Source: BOG-931 sp963781725 (GTDB lineage: Bacteria; Pseudomonadota; Alphaproteobacteria; Rhizobiales; Xanthobacteraceae). Taken from it: a stretch of DNA of 64,000 nt. A program made the translations under genes and the position numbers. This document shows, piece by piece, positions 42,843-51,253 of this stretch (positions within the stretch are counted from its first letter, which is position 1; each line of letters opens with the position of its first letter). Location: the NCBI GenBank assembly GCA_963781725.1, contig CAWAGV010000002.1, positions 2,232,001 to 2,296,000 of the forward strand, given 5' to 3'. The notes below the pieces were generated by a model. The model saw nothing but the letters and a program-made list of their open reading frames with translations, was not told the origin of the DNA and made no database searches.

Positions 42843-42977
42843 ATCTTCGCGCTCATTCTTCATTCGAAGCACGCGAAGGCGATCCGGGCTTTTCTCAAAG
42901 CCTGGATCGCGCTCACCGAAACAAACGCGCCAATGCGCGATCCGATTTCCGCTCAGCGATCAAGGGAGTGATGCGTT

Positions 42978-43829
42978 ATGGCTGGCAACATGACGTGGCC
43001 GAACGGCAAGAAAGTTGCGGTCTCGGTGACCGTGATGTTCGAGACCTGGACTGAAGGCCATACGCCGAACTACTCGGTGCAAACGACGCATCTCAAGCAA
43101 GGCACCGTCGATCATGCCAGCAAGGCGTGGTCCACGTACGGCGGCCGCGTCGGCGTGTGGCGGATCATTCGCATGCTCGATCGCTTGAAAATTCCCGGCA
43201 CGTTTTTCACCAATGCGCTCTGCACCAAGGAATATCCCGACGCGGTGAAGCAGATCGTGAAATCCGGCCACGACATCGGCGCGCACTCCTACGCGCAGGA
43301 CAAGCTGCTGGCTTACATGACGCTTGAAGATCAGGAAAAAACCATCCGCCAGACCGTCGATATGCTGGAATCCTGCAGCGGCAAGAAAATCACCGGCTGG
43401 GGCAGTCCGGTTCTCGCCTTCACCCCGGAGACCGCCGGATTCCTCGCCAAGGCCGGATTGAAGTGGACCTGCGACGTCACCTACGCCGACCTGCCGATCC
43501 TGATCCGCACGCCGCATGGCACCATTGCCGGCGTGCCGACGTCGGATTTCTCCGACAACCGCGTGATGCGCGCCAGCCCGCGCGACCTGTTCGACGCCTA
43601 CAAAGGCACGTTCGATTATCTGAGCGAGAGCGAATCGATGTCGCTCATCGTGATGGTCGTGCACTGCCAGTTCGGCGGCCGGCCGCTGATGACGGCGATG
43701 GTTCAGGAGATCCTGAAATATTTTGCCAAGTCACCGGACGTCTGGTTCGCGCGCCATGACGAACTGGCGAACTGGGCGCTCGCCGGCAACGTCGAGGAGC
43801 ACAGCTACCGCGACCGTTATTTCAGTTGA
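42978..43829 (+). CDS. polysaccharide deacetylase family protein (PuuE-like)
   Basis: The 283-residue NodB-homology protein contains TFFTNALCTKEYPDAVKQIV, the metal-binding HDIGAHSYAQ, and HCQFGGRP later. It starts KKVAVSVTVMFETWTEG, similar to cytoplasmic deacetylases annotated as allantoinase PuuE or imidase. There is no signal peptide. It may hydrolyse a cyclic imide or ureide rather than a polysaccharide; uncertain. Confidence 0.87.
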   Translation: MAGNMTWPNGKKVAVSVTVMFETWTEGHTPNYSVQTTHLKQGTVDHASKAWSTYGGRVGVWRIIRMLDRLKIPGTFFTNALCTKEYPDAVKQIVKSGHDIGAHSYAQDKLLAYMTLEDQEKTIRQTVDMLESCSGKKITGWGSPVLAFTPETAGFLAKAGLKWTCDVTYADLPILIRTPHGTIAGVPTSDFSDNRVMRASPRDLFDAYKGTFDYLSESESMSLIVMVVHCQFGGRPLMTAMVQEILKYFAKSPDVWFARHDELANWALAGNVEEHSYRDRYFS

Positions 43830-43836
43830 AGATTAG

Positions 43837-43885
43837 AGCATGATCCGGAAAAGTGGCAGCCGGTTTTCCGAAAAGACCATGCTCC
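43837..43885. repeat. palindromic repeat, copy 2
   Basis: GAGCATG (43837-43843) is mirrored by CATGCTC (43879-43885), with CGGAAAA and TTTTCCG forming the inner arms. It lies just after the deacetylase stop and before the export lipoprotein end, and is similar to the repeat at 23309. It may act as a terminator for both convergent genes. Confidence 0.75.
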
Positions 43886-43894
43886 AAATAAAAC

Positions 43895-44710
43895 CTAGAA
43901 CCAGCGTTCTCTGACGCTGATCGTGTCGCCGGGGTGCAGCGGGTAGGTGAGCGGAACCACCATGCGGACCTGCTGGCCATTGTAGTTGCGGGTCAGAATC
44001 GCCAACTCGTGCGACGCGCGCGGGCCGAAGCCGCCGGCGATCGCGATCGCGGTTTCCGCCGTCATGTTGGCGACGTACGGATACTGTCCCGGTTGGGTGA
44101 CTTCACCGAGGATGAAGAACGGCCGGTAAGCCTCGACCTCGACCGCGACATGGGGCTCGCGAATAAAGCCGTCGCGGAGCTTGCCGGAGATCGCAATGGC
44201 AAGCTGGTCCGTGGTCAAGCCGCGGGCCGGCACCGAGCCGATCAGCGGCATGGCGATGTGGCCGCTGGCATCGACGGCGTAGGAATTGGTCAGGCCGTCC
44301 TGGCCGAATACGACGATGCGCAGGCGATCGCCGGAATCGAGCGTATAGGGTCCCTGGGTCGCGCCGTAGGTGTAGCCGCCGGGCGCGGCCGCGCCGGCGG
44401 ACGCATAGAGCGCGCCGGTTTGCTGCGGATAGGTCTGTTGCGGGCGCGCCGCCTGCGCGTAACTTTGCTGGGCATAGGCTTGTTGCGGATAAGCCTGCTG
44501 CTGCGCATAGGCTTGCTGGCCGTAAGCCTGCTGCGGATAAGCCTGTTGCGGATAGGTCTGCCGGGCATAGCCGCCTTGCGGCGTGCCGTAGGTCACGGCG
44601 TCGATGCCATAGAGTGTCGGGGCCGTCTGCACATAGGCAGGCTGCGTTACGCACCCTGCCGCGGCGAGCGCTACGGCCAATAACGGAAGCAAAGAGCGGG
44701 CAACCCGCAT
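43895..44710 (-). CDS. polysaccharide export lipoprotein (Wza/SLBB type) with YPQQA repeat
   Basis: The 271-residue protein has a lipoprotein signal ending LAAAGC (Cys20), a repeat region (residues 52-98), then a Poly_export domain from about residue 110 (GPYTLDSGDRLRIVVFGQDGLTNSYAVD) and an SLBB part (FILGEVTQPGQYPYVANMTAE). It would form the outer-membrane channel for exopolysaccharide. The ATG at 44710 gives the lipobox in the right place; the frame opens at 44773. No other export genes are adjacent. Confidence 0.9.
   Translation of the reverse strand: MRVARSLLPLLAVALAAAGCVTQPAYVQTAPTLYGIDAVTYGTPQGGYARQTYPQQAYPQQAYGQQAYAQQQAYPQQAYAQQSYAQAARPQQTYPQQTGALYASAGAAAPGGYTYGATQGPYTLDSGDRLRIVVFGQDGLTNSYAVDASGHIAMPLIGSVPARGLTTDQLAIAISGKLRDGFIREPHVAVEVEAYRPFFILGEVTQPGQYPYVANMTAETAIAIAGGFGPRASHELAILTRNYNGQQVRMVVPLTYPLHPGDTISVRERWF
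44417..44557 (-). repeat. tandem repeat encoding (Y-x-Q-Q-A) units in the export lipoprotein
   Basis: About nine imperfect 15-base units encode residues 52-98, with the pattern YPQQA, YGQQA, YAQQQA, YAQQSYAQ. The run is low-complexity and probably disordered in the periplasm, between the lipid anchor and the export domain. Confidence 0.85.
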
Positions 44711-44840
44711 ACGCGAAAATCCGACCCGTTCGAATGAACGACGGGCCCGATTAACGCTTGGTATGGTTAACAAACCCTAACTTGCGGAGAAATCTTCGGA
44801 AACCGGCGTTCCGGTGTGGCCTCGGCGCCACCGGTTCCCG

Positions 44841-45362
44841 CTAAGGCGCGTCGTTTTTCGACGTCTGTCCGAGTCGGTCGGAAATCGCCAGCAGCAGCAT
44901 GACGACGACGAACGCGAGCGGGAAGGACAGCGCCCAGACCAACTTCGAGGTATCGCCGATTTTCTCCAGATCGAAATACCAGGCCAGCGCATCGACCGAG
45001 GCGATGCCGACGATCGAGCCGAGCAGCTTCTGCTTCAGCGCGCCGAAATCGACCTGGGTCAGGCCCTCCGGCCAGTCCGGATGGTCCGCCGGGTCGATGC
45101 GGCGGATGAAATTTTCGTAGCTGGAAAAGATGACGATGAGCACCAGATTGGCGGTCAGCGCGAGGTCGACAAGATTGAGCACGCTGGTGACGACGTCGTG
45201 CCAGCTCGTGCCCCGCATCTCGAGCGTCAGCGCGTAGAGATCGCCGAAGAAGCGATAGAGCAGCAGCAGCAGGCAGAACAGCAGGCCGAGCAGAAACGGC
45301 GCCAGCAGCCAGCGGCTGAAAAAGATCGCGGCTTGGATGTAACGACCGTCAGGCCACGCCAT
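44841..45362 (-). CDS. YqhA/UPF0114 family membrane protein
   Basis: The 173-residue protein has four hydrophobic segments (for example LLAPFLLGLLFCLLLLLYRF and LVWALSFPLAFVVVMLLLAI) and the family segment VIFSSYENFIRRID. Function is unknown; members lie in the inner membrane. A G-rich ribosome-binding site precedes the ATG at 45362. Confidence 0.88.
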   Translation of the reverse strand: MAWPDGRYIQAAIFFSRWLLAPFLLGLLFCLLLLLYRFFGDLYALTLEMRGTSWHDVVTSVLNLVDLALTANLVLIVIFSSYENFIRRIDPADHPDWPEGLTQVDFGALKQKLLGSIVGIASVDALAWYFDLEKIGDTSKLVWALSFPLAFVVVMLLLAISDRLGQTSKNDAP

Positions 45363-45472
45363 GGAATCCCCCGCCCAACCAATCCCGTACAATGCTGCCC
45401 GTTGCTATCACACGCGCGATAAAAGGCGAGGTGCGAATGGCACAGGCCGGTTCGCTACCGCCTGCCGCGCGG

Positions 45473-46129
45473 TCAGGCCGCGACGCCCGTTCCGATCGGG
45501 CAGCTCACCCCGGTGCCGCCAAGGCCGCAATAGCCATGCGGGTTCTTCGCGAGGTACTGCTGGTGATAATCCTCGGCGAAGTAGAACGGCGGCGCCTCGC
45601 GGATCTCCGTGGTGATCGGGCCCATCCGTTCGGCGTCGAGCGCCTTGGCATAGGCCGCCTTGGACGCTTCGGCCGCGGCGCGCTGCTCCGGCGAGAACGT
45701 GTAGATGCCGGACCGGTATTGCGTGCCGACATCGTTGCCCTGGCGCATGCCCTGGGTCGGGTCGTGGCTTTCCCAGAAGGTTTTCAGCAGGCGGTCGTAG
45801 GAAACCTTCTTGGGATCGTAGACCACAAGCACGACTTCGTTGTGCCCGGTGCGGCCGCTGCAGACTTCTTCGTAGGTGGGGTTGGGGGTCGGGCCACCGG
45901 CATAGCCGACGGCCGTGACATAGACGCCGTCGCCCAGCTCCCAGAATTTGCGCTCGGCGCCCCAGAAGCAGCCGAGGCCGAACATCGCCATCTGCATGCC
46001 GTCGGGGTAGGGGCCCTTCAGCGCGTGGCCGTTGACGAAATGCTGTTTGGCCGTGGGGATCGGCGTCGAGCGGCCGGGCAAAGCCTCCTCGGCGGTCGGC
46101 ATCTCGATCTTTTTGCGGAAGGAAAACAT
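45473..46129 (-). CDS. msrA: peptide methionine sulfoxide reductase MsrA
   Basis: The 218-residue protein has the catalytic GCFWGAE (Cys54) and TAVGYAGG, HDPTQGMRQGND and the C-terminal GYCGLGGTGVSC resolving cysteines. It repairs the S epimer of oxidised methionine using thioredoxin. The N-terminal extension of about 40 residues is short and family-typical for this class. The ATG at 46129 is preceded by a duplicated ribosome-binding site. Confidence 0.95.
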   Translation of the reverse strand: MFSFRKKIEMPTAEEALPGRSTPIPTAKQHFVNGHALKGPYPDGMQMAMFGLGCFWGAERKFWELGDGVYVTAVGYAGGPTPNPTYEEVCSGRTGHNEVVLVVYDPKKVSYDRLLKTFWESHDPTQGMRQGNDVGTQYRSGIYTFSPEQRAAAEASKAAYAKALDAERMGPITTEIREAPPFYFAEDYHQQYLAKNPHGYCGLGGTGVSCPIGTGVAA

Positions 46130-46130
46130 G

Positions 46131-46156
46131 GGTCGCCTCTCCTGGTCGCCTCTCCT
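46131..46156 (-). repeat. 13-bp tandem duplication containing the msrA ribosome-binding site
   Basis: GGTCGCCTCTCCT on the plus strand (46131-46143) is repeated exactly at 46144-46156. On the gene strand each copy carries AGGAGAGGCGACC, so two GGAG-type sites lie in tandem ahead of msrA. Confidence 0.9.
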
Positions 46157-46384
46157 GATTGGTGCGCCAAATATAAGCATTACGGCTTTGCCGCGCACCG
46201 GCCAGCGCGATCACGTTTGCGCCGGGCAAGTGTTCGGGCAAGTGTTATTGAGGGGTGTTACCGCCTTGAATCCGCCCCCGAAGCAGTCTTTTGGTCGTGC
46301 CAGGGGCGGCTTCCACGTATCGGTTTTGCACTTTATTGTGCGCCCGCGTGTCGCGGCGGCGGCGCGGTTGAGGAGGTTTTCCAG

Positions 46385-46879
46385 ATGCTTCGAATGCTCG
46401 CGCTTGCCTGCGCGGTCGCGCTTTCGGCCGGATCGGCTTTGGCCCAGCAACCGGCGCCAACGGCGACATTGCCTTACGGACCTCCCATCAGCCTCGATCA
46501 GGCCAAGCGGGCCATGGCGGCGGCCGAACTCGAGGCGGCCAAGAACTCCCAGCAGGTGGCGATCACCATCCTCGACAGCGGCGGCAACTGGGTGATGTTC
46601 CACCGGTTCGATAACGCGCAACTGTCGGCAGTCACGGTCTCCGAGGGCAAGGCGCGCACCGCGCTCGAATTCAAGCGGCCGAGCAAGGCGCTCGACGACG
46701 CCATCGCCGCCGGCGGCGCCGGCATGCGGCTTCTGGCGCTCAAGAACATCACGCCGATCGAGGGCGGCCAGCCGATCATCGTCGACGGCAAGATCGTCGG
46801 CGCCATCGGCGTATCCGGCGCGCTGTCGTCGCAGGATTCGCAGATCGCCAAGGCCGGGGCGGACGCACTGACGCGCTGA
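46385..46879 (+). CDS. secreted GlcG/HbpS-like heme-binding family protein
   Basis: The 164-residue protein has a signal peptide (MLRMLALACAVALSAGSALAQ) and a GlcG/HbpS domain (SLDQAKRAMAAAELEAAKNS, ITILDSGGNWVMFHRFDNA, PIIVDGKIVGAIGVSGA). Characterised relatives bind heme or extracellular cofactors. The ATG has a GAGGAGG site. It is followed by the Bug-like pair. Confidence 0.9.
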   Translation: MLRMLALACAVALSAGSALAQQPAPTATLPYGPPISLDQAKRAMAAAELEAAKNSQQVAITILDSGGNWVMFHRFDNAQLSAVTVSEGKARTALEFKRPSKALDDAIAAGGAGMRLLALKNITPIEGGQPIIVDGKIVGAIGVSGALSSQDSQIAKAGADALTR

Positions 46880-47033
46880 CGCAGCGGATTTGATATCCGC
46901 TGGCGGCGCTGGAGTGCCGGCGTCGCCGCCTGCGTCTTCGTTGGTCATGGCATTCGACGTCCGCTCCGTGTCATCATTGCTCTCCCAATGACCGCGCCGG
47001 TTGGCGCGCATAAGAAAAGTCGTGGAGGGCGCG

Positions 47034-48119
47034 ATGGCGTGGCTGGCGAGGCATGGTGCGGCTGCGTTGTGCGCTGTGTTCGCGCTGGGCTGGAGCGCCG
47101 CGTCCGCCGATGAGCCGTTCTATGCCGGCAAGCGGCTGACGCTCCTGGTCAACTTCGCGGTCGGCGGCCCGACCGACCTCGAAGGCCGGCTGTTCGCCAA
47201 ATACATCTCGCGCCATATCGCCGGGCAGCCGAGCATCCTGGTGCAGAACATGGACGGCGCCGGCGGCGTGGTCGGCGCCAAATATCTCGGCGAGGTCGCG
47301 CCGAAGGACGGCACCTATGTCGGCTACTTCACCGGCACCGGCTTCATCTACGCGCTCGATCCGTCGCGCTTCCGCGCCGACTTCCGCAGCTACGGTTTCG
47401 TCGCGATGCAGGGCGGCACCACCATCCACTATGTGCGCACCGACGTGCCGCCGGGAATGAAAGACCCGACCGACATCGTCAAGGCGCAGGGCATCGTCGG
47501 CGGCGGCCTGTCGGCGGAAACCTCGAAGGACCTGCGCATGCGGCTCGGCCTCGACATGCTCGGCGTGCCGCACAAATACGTCACCGGCTATCGCTCCAGC
47601 CCCGCGGCGCGGCTGGCGTTCCAGAAAGACGAGATCAACATGTTCTCGGAATCGCCGCCGACCTATCGCAGCATCGTCGTGCCGGATCTGATCGGCACCG
47701 GGCAGGCGATCCCGCTGTGGTACGACGCCTATTACGACGGCGGCGCGTTTCAGACGCCGTCCTACATGGAAGGGCTGCCGATCCTGCCGTTTCACGAACT
47801 GTACAAAAAGATCAAAGGCACGCTGCCGTCTGGCCCGCTGTGGGACGACTATCTCGCCATCACCGCGTCCGATGGCACGGTGCTGCGCACCATCTGCTTC
47901 CCGCCGGGCGCGCCACCGGCCGCGATCAAGGCGCTGGCCGACGCGGTGATCGCGCTCAATGCCGACAAGGATTACGCGGCCGATGCCATGAACACCATCG
48001 GCTTCGTGCCGGATTGGGAAGCCGGGCCGCAGATCGACCCGATCGTGCAAAAGGCACTGACTGTGACGCCGGAGGCGCGGGCGGCGTTGAATGCCTATGT
48101 GAAAGCCGGCAGCAGGTAG
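47034..48119 (+). CDS. Bug-like periplasmic binding protein
   Basis: The 361-residue protein has a signal peptide (HGAAALCAVFALGWSAASA) and a mature start DEPFYAGKRLTLLVNFAVGGPTD, a divergent version of the Bug/TctC start. The ligand loop SILVQNMDGAGGVVGAKYLG is conserved. It forms a tandem with its paralog at 48130 (both contain Y.GKRLTL and the TGYRSS segment). The ATG at 47034 with GGAGG is preferred over a TTG at 47001. No membrane partner is nearby. Confidence 0.88.
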   Translation: MAWLARHGAAALCAVFALGWSAASADEPFYAGKRLTLLVNFAVGGPTDLEGRLFAKYISRHIAGQPSILVQNMDGAGGVVGAKYLGEVAPKDGTYVGYFTGTGFIYALDPSRFRADFRSYGFVAMQGGTTIHYVRTDVPPGMKDPTDIVKAQGIVGGGLSAETSKDLRMRLGLDMLGVPHKYVTGYRSSPAARLAFQKDEINMFSESPPTYRSIVVPDLIGTGQAIPLWYDAYYDGGAFQTPSYMEGLPILPFHELYKKIKGTLPSGPLWDDYLAITASDGTVLRTICFPPGAPPAAIKALADAVIALNADKDYAADAMNTIGFVPDWEAGPQIDPIVQKALTVTPEARAALNAYVKAGSR

Positions 48120-48129
48120 GAGGCCCGTC

Positions 48130-49215
48130 ATGCCGCGCGCGATGCATACGCTTGCTTTCGCCGTCGCGGTCTCTGCTCTGCTCGCCGTTGCGCCGGCATT
48201 TGCCGACGAACCGTTCTATGCCGGCAAGCGGCTGACGCTGCTGATCAACTTCGCCCCCGGCGGCCCGACCGATGTCGAGGGCCGGCTCCTTGCCAAGCAC
48301 ATCGTCAAGCACATTGCCGGCAGCCCGCTGATCGTGGTGCAGAACAAGGATGGCGCCAGCGGCATGGTCGGCTCCGCCTATCTCGGCGAGGTCGGCCCGA
48401 AGGACGGCAGCATCTTCGGTTATCTCACCGGCACGGCGTGGAACTACGTCATCGACCCCGGCGTGTTCCGCGTCGATTTCCGCGATTACGATTTCATCGG
48501 CGCGCAGCCTGGCAATGCCGTCACCTACATCCGCAGCGATACGCCGCCCGGCATGAAAGAGGCCGCCGATCTGATGCAGGCGCAAGGCCTGATCGTCGGC
48601 GGGCTCGGTGCCAACTCCTCGAAGGATCTGCTGCTGCGGCTGACCTTCGACATGCTCGGCCTGCATTACCGTTACGTCACCGGCTACCGCAGCAGCAACA
48701 CCGCGCGGCTCGCGCTGCAAAACGGCGAGATCAACGTCCACTCGGAATCGACCCCCGGTTATCTCGGCGTCGTCGAGCCGAGCCTGGTGAAGACCGGCAA
48801 GGTGCTGCCGCTCTGGTACGATCCCAATTTCGACGGCAAGGATTTTTCGCCGAACCCCTCGGTGCAGCAGAAGGGCATCGCCACTTTTCCCGAATTCTAC
48901 CGGGCGGTGAAAGGCGGCGATCCGTCGGGGCCGCTGTGGGAGGCCTACCGGACCAATCTCTCGGTCGATGCCTCGATGCTGCGGCTGGTCGCAATGCCAC
49001 CCGGTTCCCCGCCCGCCGCGATCGCGGCGTTGCGCCAGGCGCTGCTTGAGCTCAACGACGACAAGGACTATGCCGCCGATGCGATGAACGCGATGCAGTT
49101 CGTGCCGCATTACGATGCGCCGGCCGGGTTCCGGCGGATCGTCCACGACCGGCTGACGATTTCGCCCGCAATGCGCGATTTCATCACCGGCTACATGAAG
49201 AAGGTGGCGCAGTGA
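48130..49215 (+). CDS. Bug-like periplasmic binding protein, paralog
   Basis: This 361-residue tandem duplicate of the preceding protein has signal AFAVAVSALLAVAPAFA and mature start DEPFYAGKRLTLLINFAPGG. The duplicates differ mainly around the ligand contacts (FDIG-like positions FIGAQPGNAVTY versus FVAMQGGTTIHY), so they may bind different solutes. It overlaps the next small gene by four bases. Confidence 0.88.
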   Translation: MPRAMHTLAFAVAVSALLAVAPAFADEPFYAGKRLTLLINFAPGGPTDVEGRLLAKHIVKHIAGSPLIVVQNKDGASGMVGSAYLGEVGPKDGSIFGYLTGTAWNYVIDPGVFRVDFRDYDFIGAQPGNAVTYIRSDTPPGMKEAADLMQAQGLIVGGLGANSSKDLLLRLTFDMLGLHYRYVTGYRSSNTARLALQNGEINVHSESTPGYLGVVEPSLVKTGKVLPLWYDPNFDGKDFSPNPSVQQKGIATFPEFYRAVKGGDPSGPLWEAYRTNLSVDASMLRLVAMPPGSPPAAIAALRQALLELNDDKDYAADAMNAMQFVPHYDAPAGFRRIVHDRLTISPAMRDFITGYMKKVAQ

Positions 49216-49472
49216 CCGCGAAGAAACCGAAGCCCGTCGTCAGATCGCCGGTGCGCAAGCCCGCCGCCCCGGTGGCCCGCGAGGGCGGTATGGACGACGA
49301 GCAGATCGCGATCAGCAACCTGTCGCTGCACGACCTGTTCGCGCAGCAGACTTCGAAAATGCTGGACAGCGCCGATCTCAGCGACGAGCAGAAGCAGAGC
49401 CTGCTGATCGGCATGAACTGCCCATGCTGCGGGGCAGGGGGATTTTCGTTCACCGCCAAGCTGCGGCGGTAA
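49212..49472 (+). CDS. small protein with C-terminal CxxC zinc-ribbon-like motif
   Basis: The 86-residue cytoplasmic protein starts at a GTG that overlaps the stop of the Bug-like gene (GTGA), so it is co-translated with it. It has a basic Pro-rich N-terminus, an acidic helical middle (DLFAQQTSKMLDSADLSDEQKQ) and the motif NCPCCGAGGFSF. I do not recognise it; two pairs of cysteines are lacking, so a single-metal or dimeric site is possible. Confidence 0.75.
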   Translation: MTAKKPKPVVRSPVRKPAAPVAREGGMDDEQIAISNLSLHDLFAQQTSKMLDSADLSDEQKQSLLIGMNCPCCGAGGFSFTAKLRR

Positions 49473-49541
49473 GGCCGCAGTTTCGCGCGGTGTTGCGCGA
49501 CTGTTTCCGATTCACAATGTCAAACAGCGACGCACTTACTT

Positions 49542-49687
49542 CACCTCTCCCCGTGGGGGAGAGGTCGACTTTTGAGCGGAGCGAAAAAGTCGGGTGAGGG
49601 GGTTCGGGCCTCACAGTTCTGCACCGCCGCAACCCCCTCACCCTCGCTCACTTCGTTCGCTCGACCTCTCCCCCACGGGGAGAGGTG
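49542..49687. repeat. inverted-repeat (MITE-like) element
   Basis: Perfect 27-base inverted arms at 49542-49568 and 49661-49687, each a G/C-rich CACCTCTCCCC-type hairpin, flank inner matched arms (GGGTGAGGGGGTT at 49592-49604 with AACCCCCTCACCC at 49631-49643). There is no coding capacity. It is the kind of short mobile palindromic repeat common in Alphaproteobacteria. Confidence 0.8.
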
Positions 49688-49762
49688 GAAAATTTGCGCA
49701 AGCGCTTTCGTTCTCGCGAAGCACCTGCTTCCGAGTTGTTGTTCAAGCGGCACGAAAGCTCG

Positions 49763-49930
49763 CCTCAGACGCACGTGAGGCCTGCGTTTGCTTCCCTTAA
49801 ACAAGGGAAGCGGAGCGCCGAATGGCGCGTAGTCCAGGAGCTGCACCCGTTACCAGGCACAGCCGCGGCCCTTTTGACAGGGCCGCTCGCCTTTCGGCGC
49901 TCCACTGCGGATTGACCGGACTTTCGTCCT
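49763..49930. other. densely structured non-coding stretch (possible structured RNA or repeat)
   Basis: In this stretch several hairpins follow each other: CCTCA with TGAGG (49763-49780), GCTTCCCTT with AAGGGAAGC (49790-49811), GCGGCCCT with AGGGCCGC (49865-49886) and GGAC-tttc-GTCC near 49919-49930. An 11-base stem GGAGCGCCGAA (49812-49822) with TTCGGCGCTCC (49893-49903) encloses one of them. Short frames exist on both strands, but none has start, ribosome site or family signature. It could be a structured RNA or part of a repeat. Confidence 0.4.
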
Positions 49931-50335
49931 GCCCCGGCCCGGGCCAGCGCTTCCTGGAAACGCCGGGTCAACGGCTAAACGAGCCTCTCCGACGCCAGTG
50001 CAGCGAGCACCTCGCAGTCCGAACACTTGCCGGACGGGCATGATGCCCAGGCCGCCTGCGAACAGAAGTGACTGGCTTCTATCCGCAGAACCCGCGCCCG
50101 CTCCGTCAGTCGTCGTCCGCGGTGACGTCCCTCACGATGAGCGAGCGGCGCGCTTTGATACCCTGCGGCGGTCAATGTCAAACAGATTTTCAGATGAAAC
50201 GCCGACTTCGGCCAAGTCGTTGTTCGACAACTGAAAGTCCGTGAATAAAATTTCTTCACCGCGCTCTGTAAACGCGCGTGCCACCAAAAAGACACCGTTT
50301 GATTCGCGAAATCGCTTCTAGTCTGCAGATTATTT
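49931..50335. other. non-coding gap, nothing recognised
   Basis: This interval follows the structured stretch and ends at the stop of the unknown minus-strand gene. The only frame crossing much of it (minus strand, about 49975-50295) lacks a ribosome site and recognisable family, so I see no gene. Base composition falls from GC-rich to clearly AT-richer towards 50200-50335. Confidence 0.5.
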
Positions 50336-51157
50336 TTACGTGCCTACCAAGCCGCGAGAGCGGAGAGCGTCAATTTGAGTTACGCGCTTAGGCCCTTGGC
50401 CCTGCGAGAACTCAGCGTACGCGGCGCGGGCGAATGCACGGCACTGGTCTTTATCGCAGCGAAGCAATTTGAAAATTTCGTGATCCATAAGGCTGTCTTC
50501 GAGTGCAGGACCTCTTGCTGATGAGGGCAGGGTCCCATCAAAAATCTGCCTGTCCCAAAAAAGTTGAACGGCGTCCACATACCAACGCTGACGCAAATTC
50601 TCAGGCTGAAGCTCGTCTTCAACGAGAACGCCAGCACTTTCGAGCATGAAGCGATAGTTCGTGAGCATCTTATGCTTCGTGACGGTTTTGCCGACAATTC
50701 GTTCATCAAGGAAATCGGCTAACGCTTTCTCATCGAACGCTCTAGTGGGCCAAGCGCCTTTAGCGGAGGCAATTTCACGAACATAGTCATTTGCCCATCC
50801 GGCTACGCGACCATCGGTCCAGGGAGAATTTCTCCAATGTCCCGAATTTGCCAAGTGAAAATTAAACAGCGCGAATTGACAAAACTCCGCGCCGTAGCCT
50901 CTTTCTAGTGTGGCCTCAACGAATTGATCGACCAAAAGGAAATCGTCGGCGACACCTTCCATCGAGTACAGAAAAAAATTCATCGGAATTAGCTGACGGT
51001 TAGTGTCTCTCACACGAGAATCAGCGCGCCACCTTTCCCGCGAAACGGGTTTTGGCACTTCCGAGAAGCCGCTTTTGATGGCGTCGTACAATCGCTTGTA
51101 TGAATGATTCCAAGAGAAGTTCTTGGTGAAGCTACCCGGCGTGTAGCGGTTCTTCAT
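50336..51157 (-). CDS. unknown protein of a lower-GC accessory pair
   Basis: I do not recognise this 273-residue soluble protein. It has no signal or membrane segment, appears mostly helical, and is rich in aromatic residues early on (SFTKNFSWNHSYKRLYDAIK, MNFFLYSMEGVADDFLLV). Its DNA is visibly less GC-rich than the flanks (one row, 50461-50520, is 45% GC by count), suggesting transfer. It is divergent from the MT-A70 methyltransferase, 96 bases away, so the pair may function together, for example in DNA modification or defence. This is inference. Confidence 0.75.
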   Translation of the reverse strand: MKNRYTPGSFTKNFSWNHSYKRLYDAIKSGFSEVPKPVSRERWRADSRVRDTNRQLIPMNFFLYSMEGVADDFLLVDQFVEATLERGYGAEFCQFALFNFHLANSGHWRNSPWTDGRVAGWANDYVREIASAKGAWPTRAFDEKALADFLDERIVGKTVTKHKMLTNYRFMLESAGVLVEDELQPENLRQRWYVDAVQLFWDRQIFDGTLPSSARGPALEDSLMDHEIFKLLRCDKDQCRAFARAAYAEFSQGQGPKRVTQIDALRSRGLVGT

Positions 51158-51253
51158 GAGGCTGCCCTCCAGTCAATTCGATAGATCTTATCAGAAACTT
51201 AACCACTTTGGAGCGAAAGGTGATTCCGCCTGAATTTTCAACGTGGTTGGCGG

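Noticed and set aside
49685..49971. Short open frames on both strands
   Set aside because: No ribosome site, no conserved start and the frames coincide with strong hairpins.
49763..50050. RNase P RNA, tmRNA or SRP RNA candidate
   Set aside because: The hairpins do not include the conserved RNase P core, a tRNA-like end or the SRP loop that I can recognise.
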